A stretch of 24,335 bases of DNA from Bacillota bacterium (GTDB taxonomy: Bacteria; Bacillota; Negativicutes; Sporomusales; UBA7701), in NCBI GenBank assembly GCA_023415075.1, contig JAEZLU010000291.1, positions 1-24,335 of the forward strand, written 5' to 3'. Below are positions 7,107-14,547 of the stretch, in pieces (the stretch's first letter is position 1; each line of letters opens with the position of its first letter). Under the pieces are notes generated by a model that was given only the letters and a program-made list of their open reading frames with translations, was not told where the DNA came from and did no database searches. Position numbers and translations under genes: made by a program.

Positions 7107-7355
7107 TCAGCTGAACATGCCTTTGATGTATTTGATTGACAGCGACCAGCCGTACAGGAAGGCCACCATCCAGACGCCGGCGATGAAACCTTCGTGGAAG
7201 AGGATGGGGATTACGCCGAGGGCGTAGCCGGCGAAGCGGATTATTTCGGCCTGGCGGTCGTTTTTGGCCAACGGGGTGGCGGCGGCAAGGTGGAGGAGGG
7301 CGCCGTAGATGAAGTATCGCCACCAGATGTCGGAGGCGGGCAGAATGTCGGTCAT
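7107..7355 (-). CDS. Small integral membrane protein of unknown function (82 aa)
   Basis: The 82-aa product has hydrophobic stretches at about 11-26, 38-52 and 55-75, consistent with two or three short membrane helices. Motifs in view are DIWWRYFIYGALLHL near the start and LFHEGFIAGVWMVAFLYGW in the second half. There is no signal-peptidase or lipobox motif and no catalytic signature. ATG 7355 has AAGGAAG about 9 bases upstream on its strand. The gene is monocistronic, ends at its own strong terminator and is divergent from the iron-sulfur flavoprotein gene, with about 140 bases between them. I do not recognise the family. Confidence 0.75.
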   Translation of the reverse strand: MTDILPASDIWWRYFIYGALLHLAAATPLAKNDRQAEIIRFAGYALGVIPILFHEGFIAGVWMVAFLYGWSLSIKYIKGMFS

Positions 7356-7498
7356 TGTCCGTCTTCCTTCGCTGTTTTGTCAATAATAATTGTACTATAG
7401 CCGCCGGCAGCCTGGCAACCGGCATTTGCCGGCCGGACAAGGAGGTTTGGCCGCCGGCGCCGAACATATGGGTAAGAATTCTGTGGGAGGCTGGTATG

Positions 7499-8338
7499 AT
7501 GAAGGTTCTGGGTCTGGTGGCTTCGCCCCGGAAACTGGGTAATTCGGAGATTCTCACCAAGGAAATATTGGCCGCTTTGCCGGCCACGGTGGAAAAAGAA
7601 CTTATCAGGCTGCCCGACCTTGACATTCAGGCCTGCAAGGCTTGCTACGCCTGCCTAGCGTCCGACCAGGAGTGCACCATCAAGGACGATGACCTGGGAC
7701 GGCTGCTGGCGAAAATCAAGGCGGCCGACGCTGTTGTCATCGCTTCGGCCTGTTACTTCCTCGGGCCGCATACCAGCATCAAGATCGTAAACGACCGACT
7801 GATATCGGTGCTGGCCAACACCGATGCCTTTGCCGGCAAACGCTGCGTCACCGCGGTGGTGTACGGCATACCGGGCTGGGAAGGCTATGCCCGCGAGGCG
7901 GTGCTCAATTTCGCCCGCTTCCTCCACCTCGATGTGGTCGGCAGTATGCTGGTGCAGGCCGCCAGCCCCGGCGAGGCGGTGACGCCGGCGACGCTCGCCG
8001 AGGCCCGCCGGCTGGCCGGCCGGCTGCTGGAGGGCGAGGCCGACCTTTCGCTGCCGGGGGTGCTGACCTGCGAGCGCTGCGGCAGCAGCCTGCTGCAGGT
8101 GAAACCGACCGGCGAGGTACGCTGCGTGATGTGCGACAGCCACGGCCGCCTGACGAGCGAGGGCGGCCGGACGAGCGTGGAATTCGAGCGCCGCGAGCAT
8201 TACCGCTTTTCGTCAGCCGGCCGCGACGAGCATGCCCAGTTGCTGGCCGAGATCAGGCAGCGGTATTTGGCCGGCCGCGGCGCGCTTTACAAGTCCCGCA
8301 AGCCGTATGAGGAGTTCGATAACTGGTGGGCAAAGTGA
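7499..8338 (+). CDS. Iron-sulfur flavoprotein (Isf-like NADPH-dependent FMN reductase family) with C-terminal zinc ribbon
   Basis: The first about 180 residues form a flavodoxin-like FMN reductase domain; ASPRKLGNSE at 8-17 is the FMN phosphate loop. Cysteines 46, 49, 52 and 59 (C-X2-C-X2-C-X6-C) match the compact [4Fe-4S] motif of Isf-type flavoproteins, in which electrons pass between the cluster and FMN. Residues 191-212 add a four-cysteine zinc ribbon or rubredoxin-like knuckle (C191-X2-C194, C209-X2-C212), and the protein ends near residue 279, longer than the roughly 190 aa of classical Isf. It is probably a cytosolic redox protein of anaerobic metabolism or oxidative stress. The start is ATG 7499, 8 bases after GGGAGG; the adjacent ATG 7496 is equally possible. 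The physiological partner is unknown. It ends 28 bases before sbcD. Confidence 0.82.
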   Translation: MKVLGLVASPRKLGNSEILTKEILAALPATVEKELIRLPDLDIQACKACYACLASDQECTIKDDDLGRLLAKIKAADAVVIASACYFLGPHTSIKIVNDRLISVLANTDAFAGKRCVTAVVYGIPGWEGYAREAVLNFARFLHLDVVGSMLVQAASPGEAVTPATLAEARRLAGRLLEGEADLSLPGVLTCERCGSSLLQVKPTGEVRCVMCDSHGRLTSEGGRTSVEFERREHYRFSSAGRDEHAQLLAEIRQRYLAGRGALYKSRKPYEEFDNWWAK

Positions 8339-8366
8339 GCGCCGGCCGGCGGGGAGGCAGTAAGAA

Positions 8367-9518
8367 ATGAGGTTTCTCCATACCGCGGACTGGCATCTTG
8401 GGCGAATCTTTTACAACACCCACCTGACCGACGATCAGGCCCACGTCCTTGGCCAGCTGGTGGCCCTGGTGAAGGACAGCCGGCCGGACGCCGTGGTCAT
8501 CGCCGGCGACGTCTTCGACCGGGCCGTGCCGCCGCCGGAGGCGGTCAGCCTGCTGGACGACGTGCTGGCCGAGCTGCTTTTGGACTGCCAGGTCCCGGTC
8601 GTCGTCATTGCCGGCAACCACGACAGCCCGGAGCGGCTGGGGTTCGGCGAACGCCTGCTGGCCAGGCAGAGGCTTTATCTGGCCGGCCAGGTTTCGCCGC
8701 GCTGGCAGCCGGTGGTGCTCGAGGACGCCTGGGGGCCGGTATATTTCTGCCCCCTGCCGTATGCCGAGCCGGCCGTCGTCCGCGACAAACTTGCCGTGGA
8801 AGCTGCCGGCCATGAGCAGGCGATGGCCGCCCTGCTGGCGGCTGGGGCGGCGAGCATTCCCGCCGGCCGGCGACGGGTGGCGGTGGCCCATGCTTTCGTG
8901 GCCGGCGGCCAGGCCAGCGAGTCGGAACGGCCGCTGGCCATCGGCGGCATCCCGACGGTGCCTGCCGGGTTGTTCGGCGATTTTTGCTACGCGGCCCTCG
9001 GCCATCTCCACCAGGCCCAGCAGGTCGGCAGCGAGACGGTGCGGTACGCCGGGTCGCTTTTGAAGTATTCCTTCGCCGAGGCCAGCCACCGCAAGTCGGT
9101 CAGCCTGGTCGAAATCAACAGGACCGGCGGCGTGAAGATAGAGCCGGTGGCTCTCCGGCCGCGGCGGGACGTCCGCTGCCTGCAAGGCGAGCTGGCCGAT
9201 ATTCTGGCCGGAGCAGCGCAAGACGATAATACCGACGATTACATTATGGCGATAATGACTGACAGCGGCGTCGTGCTTGACGCCATGGGCAAGCTGCGCC
9301 GCGTTTATCCGAATATAATGCATATCGAGAAGGCCCGCTTCGCCGCCGCCGGCGAGACCGAGGGGCTGCGGACCGACCATCGGCGCCAGACGACCGGCGA
9401 TCTGTTCGCCGCCTTTTTTGGCCAGGTGACCGGCCAGCCGCTGGCTGACGGCGAAAGGGCGGCTCTGGCCAATCTCCTGGACGAGTTCGGCCGGCGGGAG
9501 AGGGAGGCGGGGGCATGA
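8367..9518 (+). CDS. sbcD: Exonuclease SbcD, Mre11-type nuclease subunit
   Basis: This 383-aa calcineurin-like phosphoesterase is the nuclease subunit of SbcCD, which cleaves hairpins and protein-blocked DNA ends. The metal-binding motifs are all visible: DWHLG (Asp8, His10), GDVFD (Asp48), GNHD (Asn84-His85-Asp86), a later HAF, and GHLH in ALGHLH. The length is normal. ATG 8367 follows GGGGAGG at suitable spacing. The last four bases (ATGA, 9515-9518) overlap the start of sbcC, so the two subunits are translationally coupled. Confidence 0.97.
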   Translation: MRFLHTADWHLGRIFYNTHLTDDQAHVLGQLVALVKDSRPDAVVIAGDVFDRAVPPPEAVSLLDDVLAELLLDCQVPVVVIAGNHDSPERLGFGERLLARQRLYLAGQVSPRWQPVVLEDAWGPVYFCPLPYAEPAVVRDKLAVEAAGHEQAMAALLAAGAASIPAGRRRVAVAHAFVAGGQASESERPLAIGGIPTVPAGLFGDFCYAALGHLHQAQQVGSETVRYAGSLLKYSFAEASHRKSVSLVEINRTGGVKIEPVALRPRRDVRCLQGELADILAGAAQDDNTDDYIMAIMTDSGVVLDAMGKLRRVYPNIMHIEKARFAAAGETEGLRTDHRRQTTGDLFAAFFGQVTGQPLADGERAALANLLDEFGRREREAGA

Positions 9519-12500
9519 GGCCGCTGAAACTTACGATGACGGCTTTCGGACCCTATGCCGACAGGGAAGTCGTCGATTTCCGCCTGCTGGGCGAGAGTGC
9601 CTTTTTTCTTATCCATGGCCCGACCGGTGCCGGCAAGACCACCATCCTAGACGCGATGTGCTACGCCCTGTTCGGGGTGACCAGCGGCAGCGAGCGCAGC
9701 GGCAAACAGATGCGCAGCACTTATGTCGACCCGGCGGTGGCCACCGAGGTTATTTTCGACTTCGCCCTCGGGGGCGAGGTGTACCGCATTATGCGGCGAC
9801 CGGAGCAGGAGGTGCTGAAAAGGCGCGGCAGCGGCACGACCAAACTGCCGCCCGAGGCGGCGCTATGGAAGCGGACAGGCTTGGCCGATGACGCTGAGGG
9901 AACGGTGCTGGCCGGCAAGACCACCGAGGTTACCGAGGCGGTGGAGAGCCTGCTGGGATTCAAGCACGACCAGTTCCGCCAGGTGGTCATGCTGCCGCAG
10001 GGCGAGTTCCGCCGCCTGCTGCTGGCCGATTCCCGCGACCGGGAAGCCATCATGGAGAAGCTATTTCAGACCGAACTTTACCGGCGGATCGAGGAATTTT
10101 TCAAGCAGACCGCCAGGGCGCTGGAGAAAGAAGTGGCCAGCCTGAACGACAAAAAGGGCTGGCTTTTGCAGGAGGCCGGGGCGGCTACCGCCAAAGAGCT
10201 GGCAGCCTCGCTGGCGGCGCTCGGCGAACGCCAGGCTGCCGTTGCCGAGGAAGCCGCCAAGGCCCGGGCGTCGCTGACTGATGCCCAGGCTAAATTAGTG
10301 GCCGCCCAGCGGCTGCAGGAGCAGTTTGCCGGCAAGCGCCAGGCCGAGGCCGAACTGGCCGGGCTGAGCGGCCGGGCCGAGGCTGTCGACAGTCAGCGCC
10401 AGGAACTGGCCCTGGCCCGCCAGGCGGCCCTGCTGTCCGAGGTGGCCGACCAGGTCGGCCGGCGGGAGGCCGAGGTGCTGGCGGCTCAGGCCAAGCTGGC
10501 CGGGGCCGAAGAAAAGCTGGCGGCCGCCAAGGCGGCGGCCGGCGAAGCCGGCGACCGGCTGACGGCCGAACTGGCGCGGGAAAAAGAACGGGCTGCCGCC
10601 CAGACCCGGCTGCTGGAGCTTGAGGCCGTAGCGGCGCGGGCCGGACAGCTGGCTGAGGCGTCCGCCGGTCTGGCCCAGGCCGAAGCCAGGGCCGACGCCG
10701 CCGGCAGGGCGGCTGTGGCTGCCAGGGAGAAACGGACGGCGGCCGCCGAGCGGCTGAGCAAGCTTCAAAGCGAGCGGGAAAAACTGACGGCGGCGGCTCT
10801 GCAGAACGCCTCGCTGGCGGCGGCCGCCAAGGAAGCCGACCAGCTGCTGAGCTGGCGCCGCCAGCTCGACGCCCTGCGGGGCGAATGGCAGGAAGCGGCC
10901 AGGCAGCAAGCCGAACTCGACAGCACCGTCCGGCAGCTCGAAGGGTCGCTGGCGGCCGGCCGCCGCGAATATGAGGAACTGGAGCGGCAGTGGCGGCACG
11001 GCCAGGCGGCCGAGCTGGCCCGCCAGCTAAAAGAAGGCGAGGCCTGCCCGGTCTGCGGCGCAACCCATCATCCCGCGCCGGCCGCGAGCGCGGCGGCCGT
11101 GCCGGCAGGCACGGCGCTGGAGGCCAAACGGCAGGCCCTGCGCGGCCTGGAGGGCGAACTGGAGAGCAAGCGCCGGCGGCTTACTGAGGCTGCCGTCACC
11201 CTGGAAGGGGTCAAAACAAGGGGCAGCAATCTGAAGGAACAACTGGGCGAAGCGGCTCAGGGCGACAGCGGGCTGCTGCAGACAGCGGCGGCCGAGGCGG
11301 CGGCCAGGCTGAAAGCCGCCCAGGCGGCGGCCGCCGACCTCGGCGGCTGCGAACAGGCCTGCTTGGCGGCCGAGGCTGAGCTGTCCAGGCTCGACCCGGA
11401 GTTGGCGGCGGCCGAAGCGGCGGCCAAGGAGGCCGAGGCAAGCGCCCAGAGCGCCCGGGCGGTACAGGCCGAACGCGAAGCGACGGTACCGCCGGCGCTC
11501 CGGCAGCCGGCGGGCCTGGCGACTGCCAGGACCGGGGCCCAGGCGGCACTGACAGTGCTGCAGCAGGCGCTGGAGGCGGCCCGGACGGCGGCCGAGCGGT
11601 TGGCCGGCGAACGCGAGCGGGCCGAGGCGACCTGCGGCGAGGCCAAGAAACAGCTGGCCGCTATCCGGGAAAAACTGGCGGCCGAACGGCAGGGGCTGGG
11701 CGAACGCCTGACGGCGGCCGGCTTTGCGAGCGAGAGCGGCTTCAGGGCGGCTTTGCGCGAACCGGCGGCCATCGTCCGCCTGGAGCAGGCGATAAAGGAT
11801 TACGACACCGCTCTGGCGCTGGCCGGTGACCGGCTTGCCCGGGCAACCGCCGCCACCAGCGGCCTGGACGAACCGGATACGGCGGCAGCCGCGGCGACTG
11901 CCGAGACGGCGTGGGCAGCCCACGAGGCCCTCATCGCCGAGCAGGCCACCCTCCAGGAAAGCGCCGGCAAGCAGCAGGACTGGCTGGCGAAAATCGCCGC
12001 TTTGGACGACGAACTGGCCGGACGGGAAAAAGAGTACGCCGTCCTCGGGCGGCTGGCGGAGGTCGCCAACGGCCAGAACCCGCTGCGGGTCAGCTTTCAC
12101 CGTTTCGTGCTGCAGGCGCTGATGGACGACGTGATGAGCGCGGCCAACTGCCGGCTGAAAAAAATGAGCCGCGGGCGGTATACCCTGCGGCGGATGGCCG
12201 ACCCGCTGCACCGGGGCATGGCCGGCGGCCTGGATATCGAGGTCGAGGACAGCTATACCGGAGTTTCCCGCCATGTAGCTACTCTGTCGGGCGGTGAAAC
12301 TTTTCTGGCGTCGCTGGCGCTGGCCCTCGGGCTGGCCGATGTCGTCCAGAGCTACTCGGGCGGCATCTACCTGGATACGGTTTTCGTGGACGAAGGGTTC
12401 GGCACGCTTGACCCGGAATCGCTGGATAAGGCCCTGCAGGCGCTGATTGAGCTGCAGACAAGGGGCCGGCTGGTGGGGGTGATCTCGCACGTGCCGGAGC

Positions 12501-12598
12501 TGAAAGAAAGGATCGACGCCCGGCTGGAGATCGTGGCCGGCGAGCGGGGCAGCACTACCCGCTGGAGCGTTTGGCAGCCCACACGCCAACCATCGTGA
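9515..12598 (+). CDS. sbcC: Exonuclease SbcC, Rad50-type ATPase subunit
   Basis: The 1027-aa protein has the split ABC-ATPase architecture of SMC/Rad50 proteins. Walker A is GPTGAGKTT at 35-43. Two long coiled-coil arms (about 190-500 and 525-850) flank a zinc hook CPVC at 511-514. The ABC signature LSGGE is at 924-928 and Walker B VFVDE at 956-960, followed by GFGTLD. ATP-driven movement controls SbcD access to DNA ends. The arms are extremely Ala/Glu/Arg-rich, driven by GC-rich codons, so pairwise similarity there will be low. The start overlaps sbcD by four bases. The 3' end overlaps the convergent transporter gene by 44 bases, with no terminator between them. Confidence 0.97.
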   Translation: MRPLKLTMTAFGPYADREVVDFRLLGESAFFLIHGPTGAGKTTILDAMCYALFGVTSGSERSGKQMRSTYVDPAVATEVIFDFALGGEVYRIMRRPEQEVLKRRGSGTTKLPPEAALWKRTGLADDAEGTVLAGKTTEVTEAVESLLGFKHDQFRQVVMLPQGEFRRLLLADSRDREAIMEKLFQTELYRRIEEFFKQTARALEKEVASLNDKKGWLLQEAGAATAKELAASLAALGERQAAVAEEAAKARASLTDAQAKLVAAQRLQEQFAGKRQAEAELAGLSGRAEAVDSQRQELALARQAALLSEVADQVGRREAEVLAAQAKLAGAEEKLAAAKAAAGEAGDRLTAELAREKERAAAQTRLLELEAVAARAGQLAEASAGLAQAEARADAAGRAAVAAREKRTAAAERLSKLQSEREKLTAAALQNASLAAAAKEADQLLSWRRQLDALRGEWQEAARQQAELDSTVRQLEGSLAAGRREYEELERQWRHGQAAELARQLKEGEACPVCGATHHPAPAASAAAVPAGTALEAKRQALRGLEGELESKRRRLTEAAVTLEGVKTRGSNLKEQLGEAAQGDSGLLQTAAAEAAARLKAAQAAAADLGGCEQACLAAEAELSRLDPELAAAEAAAKEAEASAQSARAVQAEREATVPPALRQPAGLATARTGAQAALTVLQQALEAARTAAERLAGERERAEATCGEAKKQLAAIREKLAAERQGLGERLTAAGFASESGFRAALREPAAIVRLEQAIKDYDTALALAGDRLARATAATSGLDEPDTAAAAATAETAWAAHEALIAEQATLQESAGKQQDWLAKIAALDDELAGREKEYAVLGRLAEVANGQNPLRVSFHRFVLQALMDDVMSAANCRLKKMSRGRYTLRRMADPLHRGMAGGLDIEVEDSYTGVSRHVATLSGGETFLASLALALGLADVVQSYSGGIYLDTVFVDEGFGTLDPESLDKALQALIELQTRGRLVGVISHVPELKERIDARLEIVAGERGSTTRWSVWQPTRQPS

Positions 12599-13439
12599 TG
12601 ACGGCGCCGACGCCCTGCAACAATGTGACTTGTTCGCCGATGGTCAAGGCGGCGATGAGGATGGCAACGGGGGTAATCAGGTACATGTAGATCATGACCT
12701 GGTTAGCCCCGATTTTTTCGATGCCGTGGTACCAGGCCACCAGGGAGACGACGGTGACCGGGACGGCCGAATAAAGAAGGGAGGCCCAGGCCGCCCAGCT
12801 TACGGCCGGCCAGTCGGCGGCGGCAAGCTCGGGCCAGGCATAGACGAGGAGCACAATGGTGCCGATGGCCGACGAGTGGCCTGTTACCCAGAGGGCCGAA
12901 CGGTCTTTGAGCAGCGGGGTGGCCAGGATGGGGTAGAGGCCCCAGAGGAAGCCGGCCGCCAGGGCCAGGAAGTCGCCTAAAGGGGTGTGCTGGCCGAAAC
13001 CCGTTTCGCCCGGGCTGTACTCGATGACCAGGAAGAGGCCGGCGAAGGCGACGAGGCAGCTGGTGAGCAGGCGCCAGGAGAGCTTCTCCTGGCCGCAGGC
13101 GGCCGCCAGCAGGGCAGTGAAGATAGGCGAGGCGCCCATGGCCAGGGAAACGTTGGTGACGGTGGTGTATTTGACGGCGGCGATGAATACTGTCTGGTAG
13201 ACGGCGATACCGACAGCGCCGACGACGGCCAGGCGAGGCAGGGCGGCGCGGGAGAAGCCCAGGGAGCCTTCCCGCCAGCGGAGAAGCAGGAGGAGCAGGG
13301 GGGTGGCTATGAGGAAGCGGAGGGTGGTGAAAAGGGCCGGCGGCAGCTCCCGCATGCCGAATTTGCCGACGGTGTAGTTGCCGGCCCAGATGAGGACAAC
13401 CATCCAGAGCAGCAGTTCGACGAAGTACTTTTGGCGCAT
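12555..13439 (-). CDS. EamA/DMT-family membrane transporter
   Basis: This 294-aa protein has about ten hydrophobic segments in two EamA repeats, typical of drug/metabolite transporters. The N-terminus (ELLLWMVVLIWAGNYTVGKF) and the later PLLKDRSALWVTGHSS loop fit the RhaT/YdcZ-like branch. The substrate cannot be predicted. ATG 13439 was chosen because AGGAG lies 8-9 bases upstream on its strand; an in-frame longer start would add an Ala-rich non-hydrophobic stretch without a ribosome binding site. It converges on sbcC and overlaps it by 44 bases. It is divergent from the 118-aa gene. Confidence 0.92.
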   Translation of the reverse strand: MRQKYFVELLLWMVVLIWAGNYTVGKFGMRELPPALFTTLRFLIATPLLLLLLRWREGSLGFSRAALPRLAVVGAVGIAVYQTVFIAAVKYTTVTNVSLAMGASPIFTALLAAACGQEKLSWRLLTSCLVAFAGLFLVIEYSPGETGFGQHTPLGDFLALAAGFLWGLYPILATPLLKDRSALWVTGHSSAIGTIVLLVYAWPELAAADWPAVSWAAWASLLYSAVPVTVVSLVAWYHGIEKIGANQVMIYMYLITPVAILIAALTIGEQVTLLQGVGAVITMVGVWAAKRSSG

Positions 13440-13582
13440 TGATAATCTCCTGTGGTAGATTGACTGTACGGCACATTTCGCCGCCGCCGCCGCCGATTCC
13501 TGGGAGGCTGGGCGCATGGCCAAGGGGAGGACGGGGAATAATTTCTGGGGATACTATGTGTGCGAAGGGTGGTTGGCTGAGT

Positions 13583-13939
13583 ATGAAGATGAGCCCGGTG
13601 CTGGTCGACGGGGTGTTCATAGGCCGGGAGGCGCCTGCGGAGATAGGCCGCTACGAGTTCACAGTGGACTGCGGTTCCGTTTACTTCGGGGCGGTGTATA
13701 ACGATGACGGCACGCTAATGGCGGTAGACCAGTATTTTTACAGCGACACTTTTTCCCGCGACGACCTGGAGGAGGCCGGCGAGGAAGAAGAACTGCTGTC
13801 GGTGGACGAACGCGATTTTCCGGTGAAGGCTTATCTGCTCACCCGGCAGGACCGCGGCAACGAGTGGCTAAGGTTTCACGCCGTGGTGCCGGCGGCCATC
13901 GATCCGGATTATTTCCAGCGCAAGTATGTCGGCGAGTAG
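13583..13939 (+). CDS. Conserved-looking acidic hypothetical protein (118 aa)
   Basis: I do not recognise this 118-aa protein. It is acidic, with a Glu/Asp cluster (DDLEEAGEEEELLSVDERD, about 57-75) between two stretches that look like alternating beta strands (PVLVDGVFIGRE, then YEFTVDCGSVYFGAVYNDDG). It has one cysteine and no signal peptide or membrane segment. ATG 13583 gives a sensible N-terminus, but the Shine-Dalgarno is poor (AAGGGTGG, about 11 bases away). An in-frame ATG at 13556 is an alternative. A stronger ribosome binding site upstream (GGGAGG at 13502-13507) serves an out-of-frame ATG at 13516, so a short overlapping leader ORF may drive its translation. A long gene-free region follows. 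Confidence 0.6.
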   Translation: MKMSPVLVDGVFIGREAPAEIGRYEFTVDCGSVYFGAVYNDDGTLMAVDQYFYSDTFSRDDLEEAGEEEELLSVDERDFPVKAYLLTRQDRGNEWLRFHAVVPAAIDPDYFQRKYVGE

Positions 13940-14547
13940 AAGGAAAAGGCGCTGAATCTGACATGGTTAGCTGGGAAAACTGAAGGTTGCCAAGAAAGGC
14001 CCAGATACTAGGAACATCGAGGATGCGCAGGGCAGCGTACTTTTGCGTACGCAAACAAGCACCCGCAGATGTGACAACGTAGATGGGCCTTTATTGACAG
14101 CCGAAAGGGAAAAAAGCCGGCAATCGGCAAGAAAAACGGCAGCGTCGAGGAAAGGCGAAAGGGTCCGCGCAGGCGCAGGGGCCGGACGGAGGTCGGGCGA
14201 GGGCGGCCGGCGGCCGTGCAGTTTGGGCGGGTATTGTGGCGAAAGGCGCAAATGGGCCGGAGAAGGCGGCGATACCCGCGGGATTTGCAGAAAATGATGC
14301 TGCAAAAGGTCGAGGCGCGGTGAGCGGTGAAGCCGGTATGTGGTAATAAAGGGGGGCTGGGCGGGTTTAGCTGCCGTATTTTACGAGGTTGGGGACTAAA
14401 TTTATGAGCATTTGTCGGCAGGAGCGATTTTTTTATGTCGTACTTTTACGAAAACTAATTGGAATAATACGGCAGGAAACACAAATACTTACAAGAACGT
14501 TTAATAGCACGTTAAGGACAAGCGAATGGACAAGGGGTTGACGCAAG
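13940..14547. other. 608-base gene-free region with several long inverted repeats
   Basis: No convincing protein frame exists here; the translations that stay open are low-complexity basic peptides. The left two thirds are GC-rich and purine-skewed on the plus strand, the right third is AT-rich. Perfect inverted repeats are visible: 13995-14003 with 14084-14092 (9 bp), 14227-14234 with 14272-14279 (8 bp), 14284-14290 with 14300-14306 (7 bp) and 14371-14380 with 14466-14475 (10 bp). CGGCAGGA occurs twice (14416-14423, 14470-14477). No motif of RNase P RNA, tmRNA, 6S RNA or a riboswitch class I can recall was found. It probably holds a structured RNA and the control region of the downstream kinase gene. 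Confidence 0.5.
13995..14092 (+). ncRNA. Candidate structured RNA element (nested stem, about 98 nt)
   Basis: AAAGGCCCA (13995-14003) pairs with TGGGCCTTT (14084-14092). Inside, ACATC (14014-14018) pairs with GATGT (14068-14072). Next, TGC (14024-14026) and GGG (14030-14032) face CCC (14062-14064) and GCA (14065-14067). At the tip GCGTAC (14035-14040) pairs with GTACGC (14047-14052) around TTTTGC. The arms nest in one coaxial, internally looped rod, the look of a riboswitch or small RNA. The strand is uncertain because the pairing is symmetric apart from G-U. I could not match it to a known class, and neither a promoter nor a T-tract terminator is evident. Confidence 0.35.

Noticed and set aside
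7439..7470. Perfect AAGGAGGT at 7439-7446 as the start of a short ORF
   Set aside because: No start codon lies at proper spacing. The ATG at 7468 is 21 bases away and gives only 24 codons in another frame from the flavoprotein gene.
10200..12000. Tandem repeats in sbcC
   Set aside because: The GCC/GAG-rich periodicity reflects Ala/Glu coiled-coil codons, not a repeat array; no CRISPR-like units are present.
11027..12589. Minus-strand open frame of 520 codons inside sbcC
   Set aside because: It is antisense to a gene with full Walker and zinc-hook motifs; its composition is low-complexity.
14094..14099. TTGACA as a -35 box
   Set aside because: No -10 box is found 16-18 bases downstream.
14043..14297. 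84-codon plus-strand open frame in the gene-free region
   Set aside because: The peptide is Arg/Gly/Ala-rich and repetitive, has no proper ribosome binding site, and the DNA is explained better by inverted repeats.
13940..14547. RNase P RNA, tmRNA or 6S RNA
   Set aside because: I looked for their conserved core motifs on both strands and found none.
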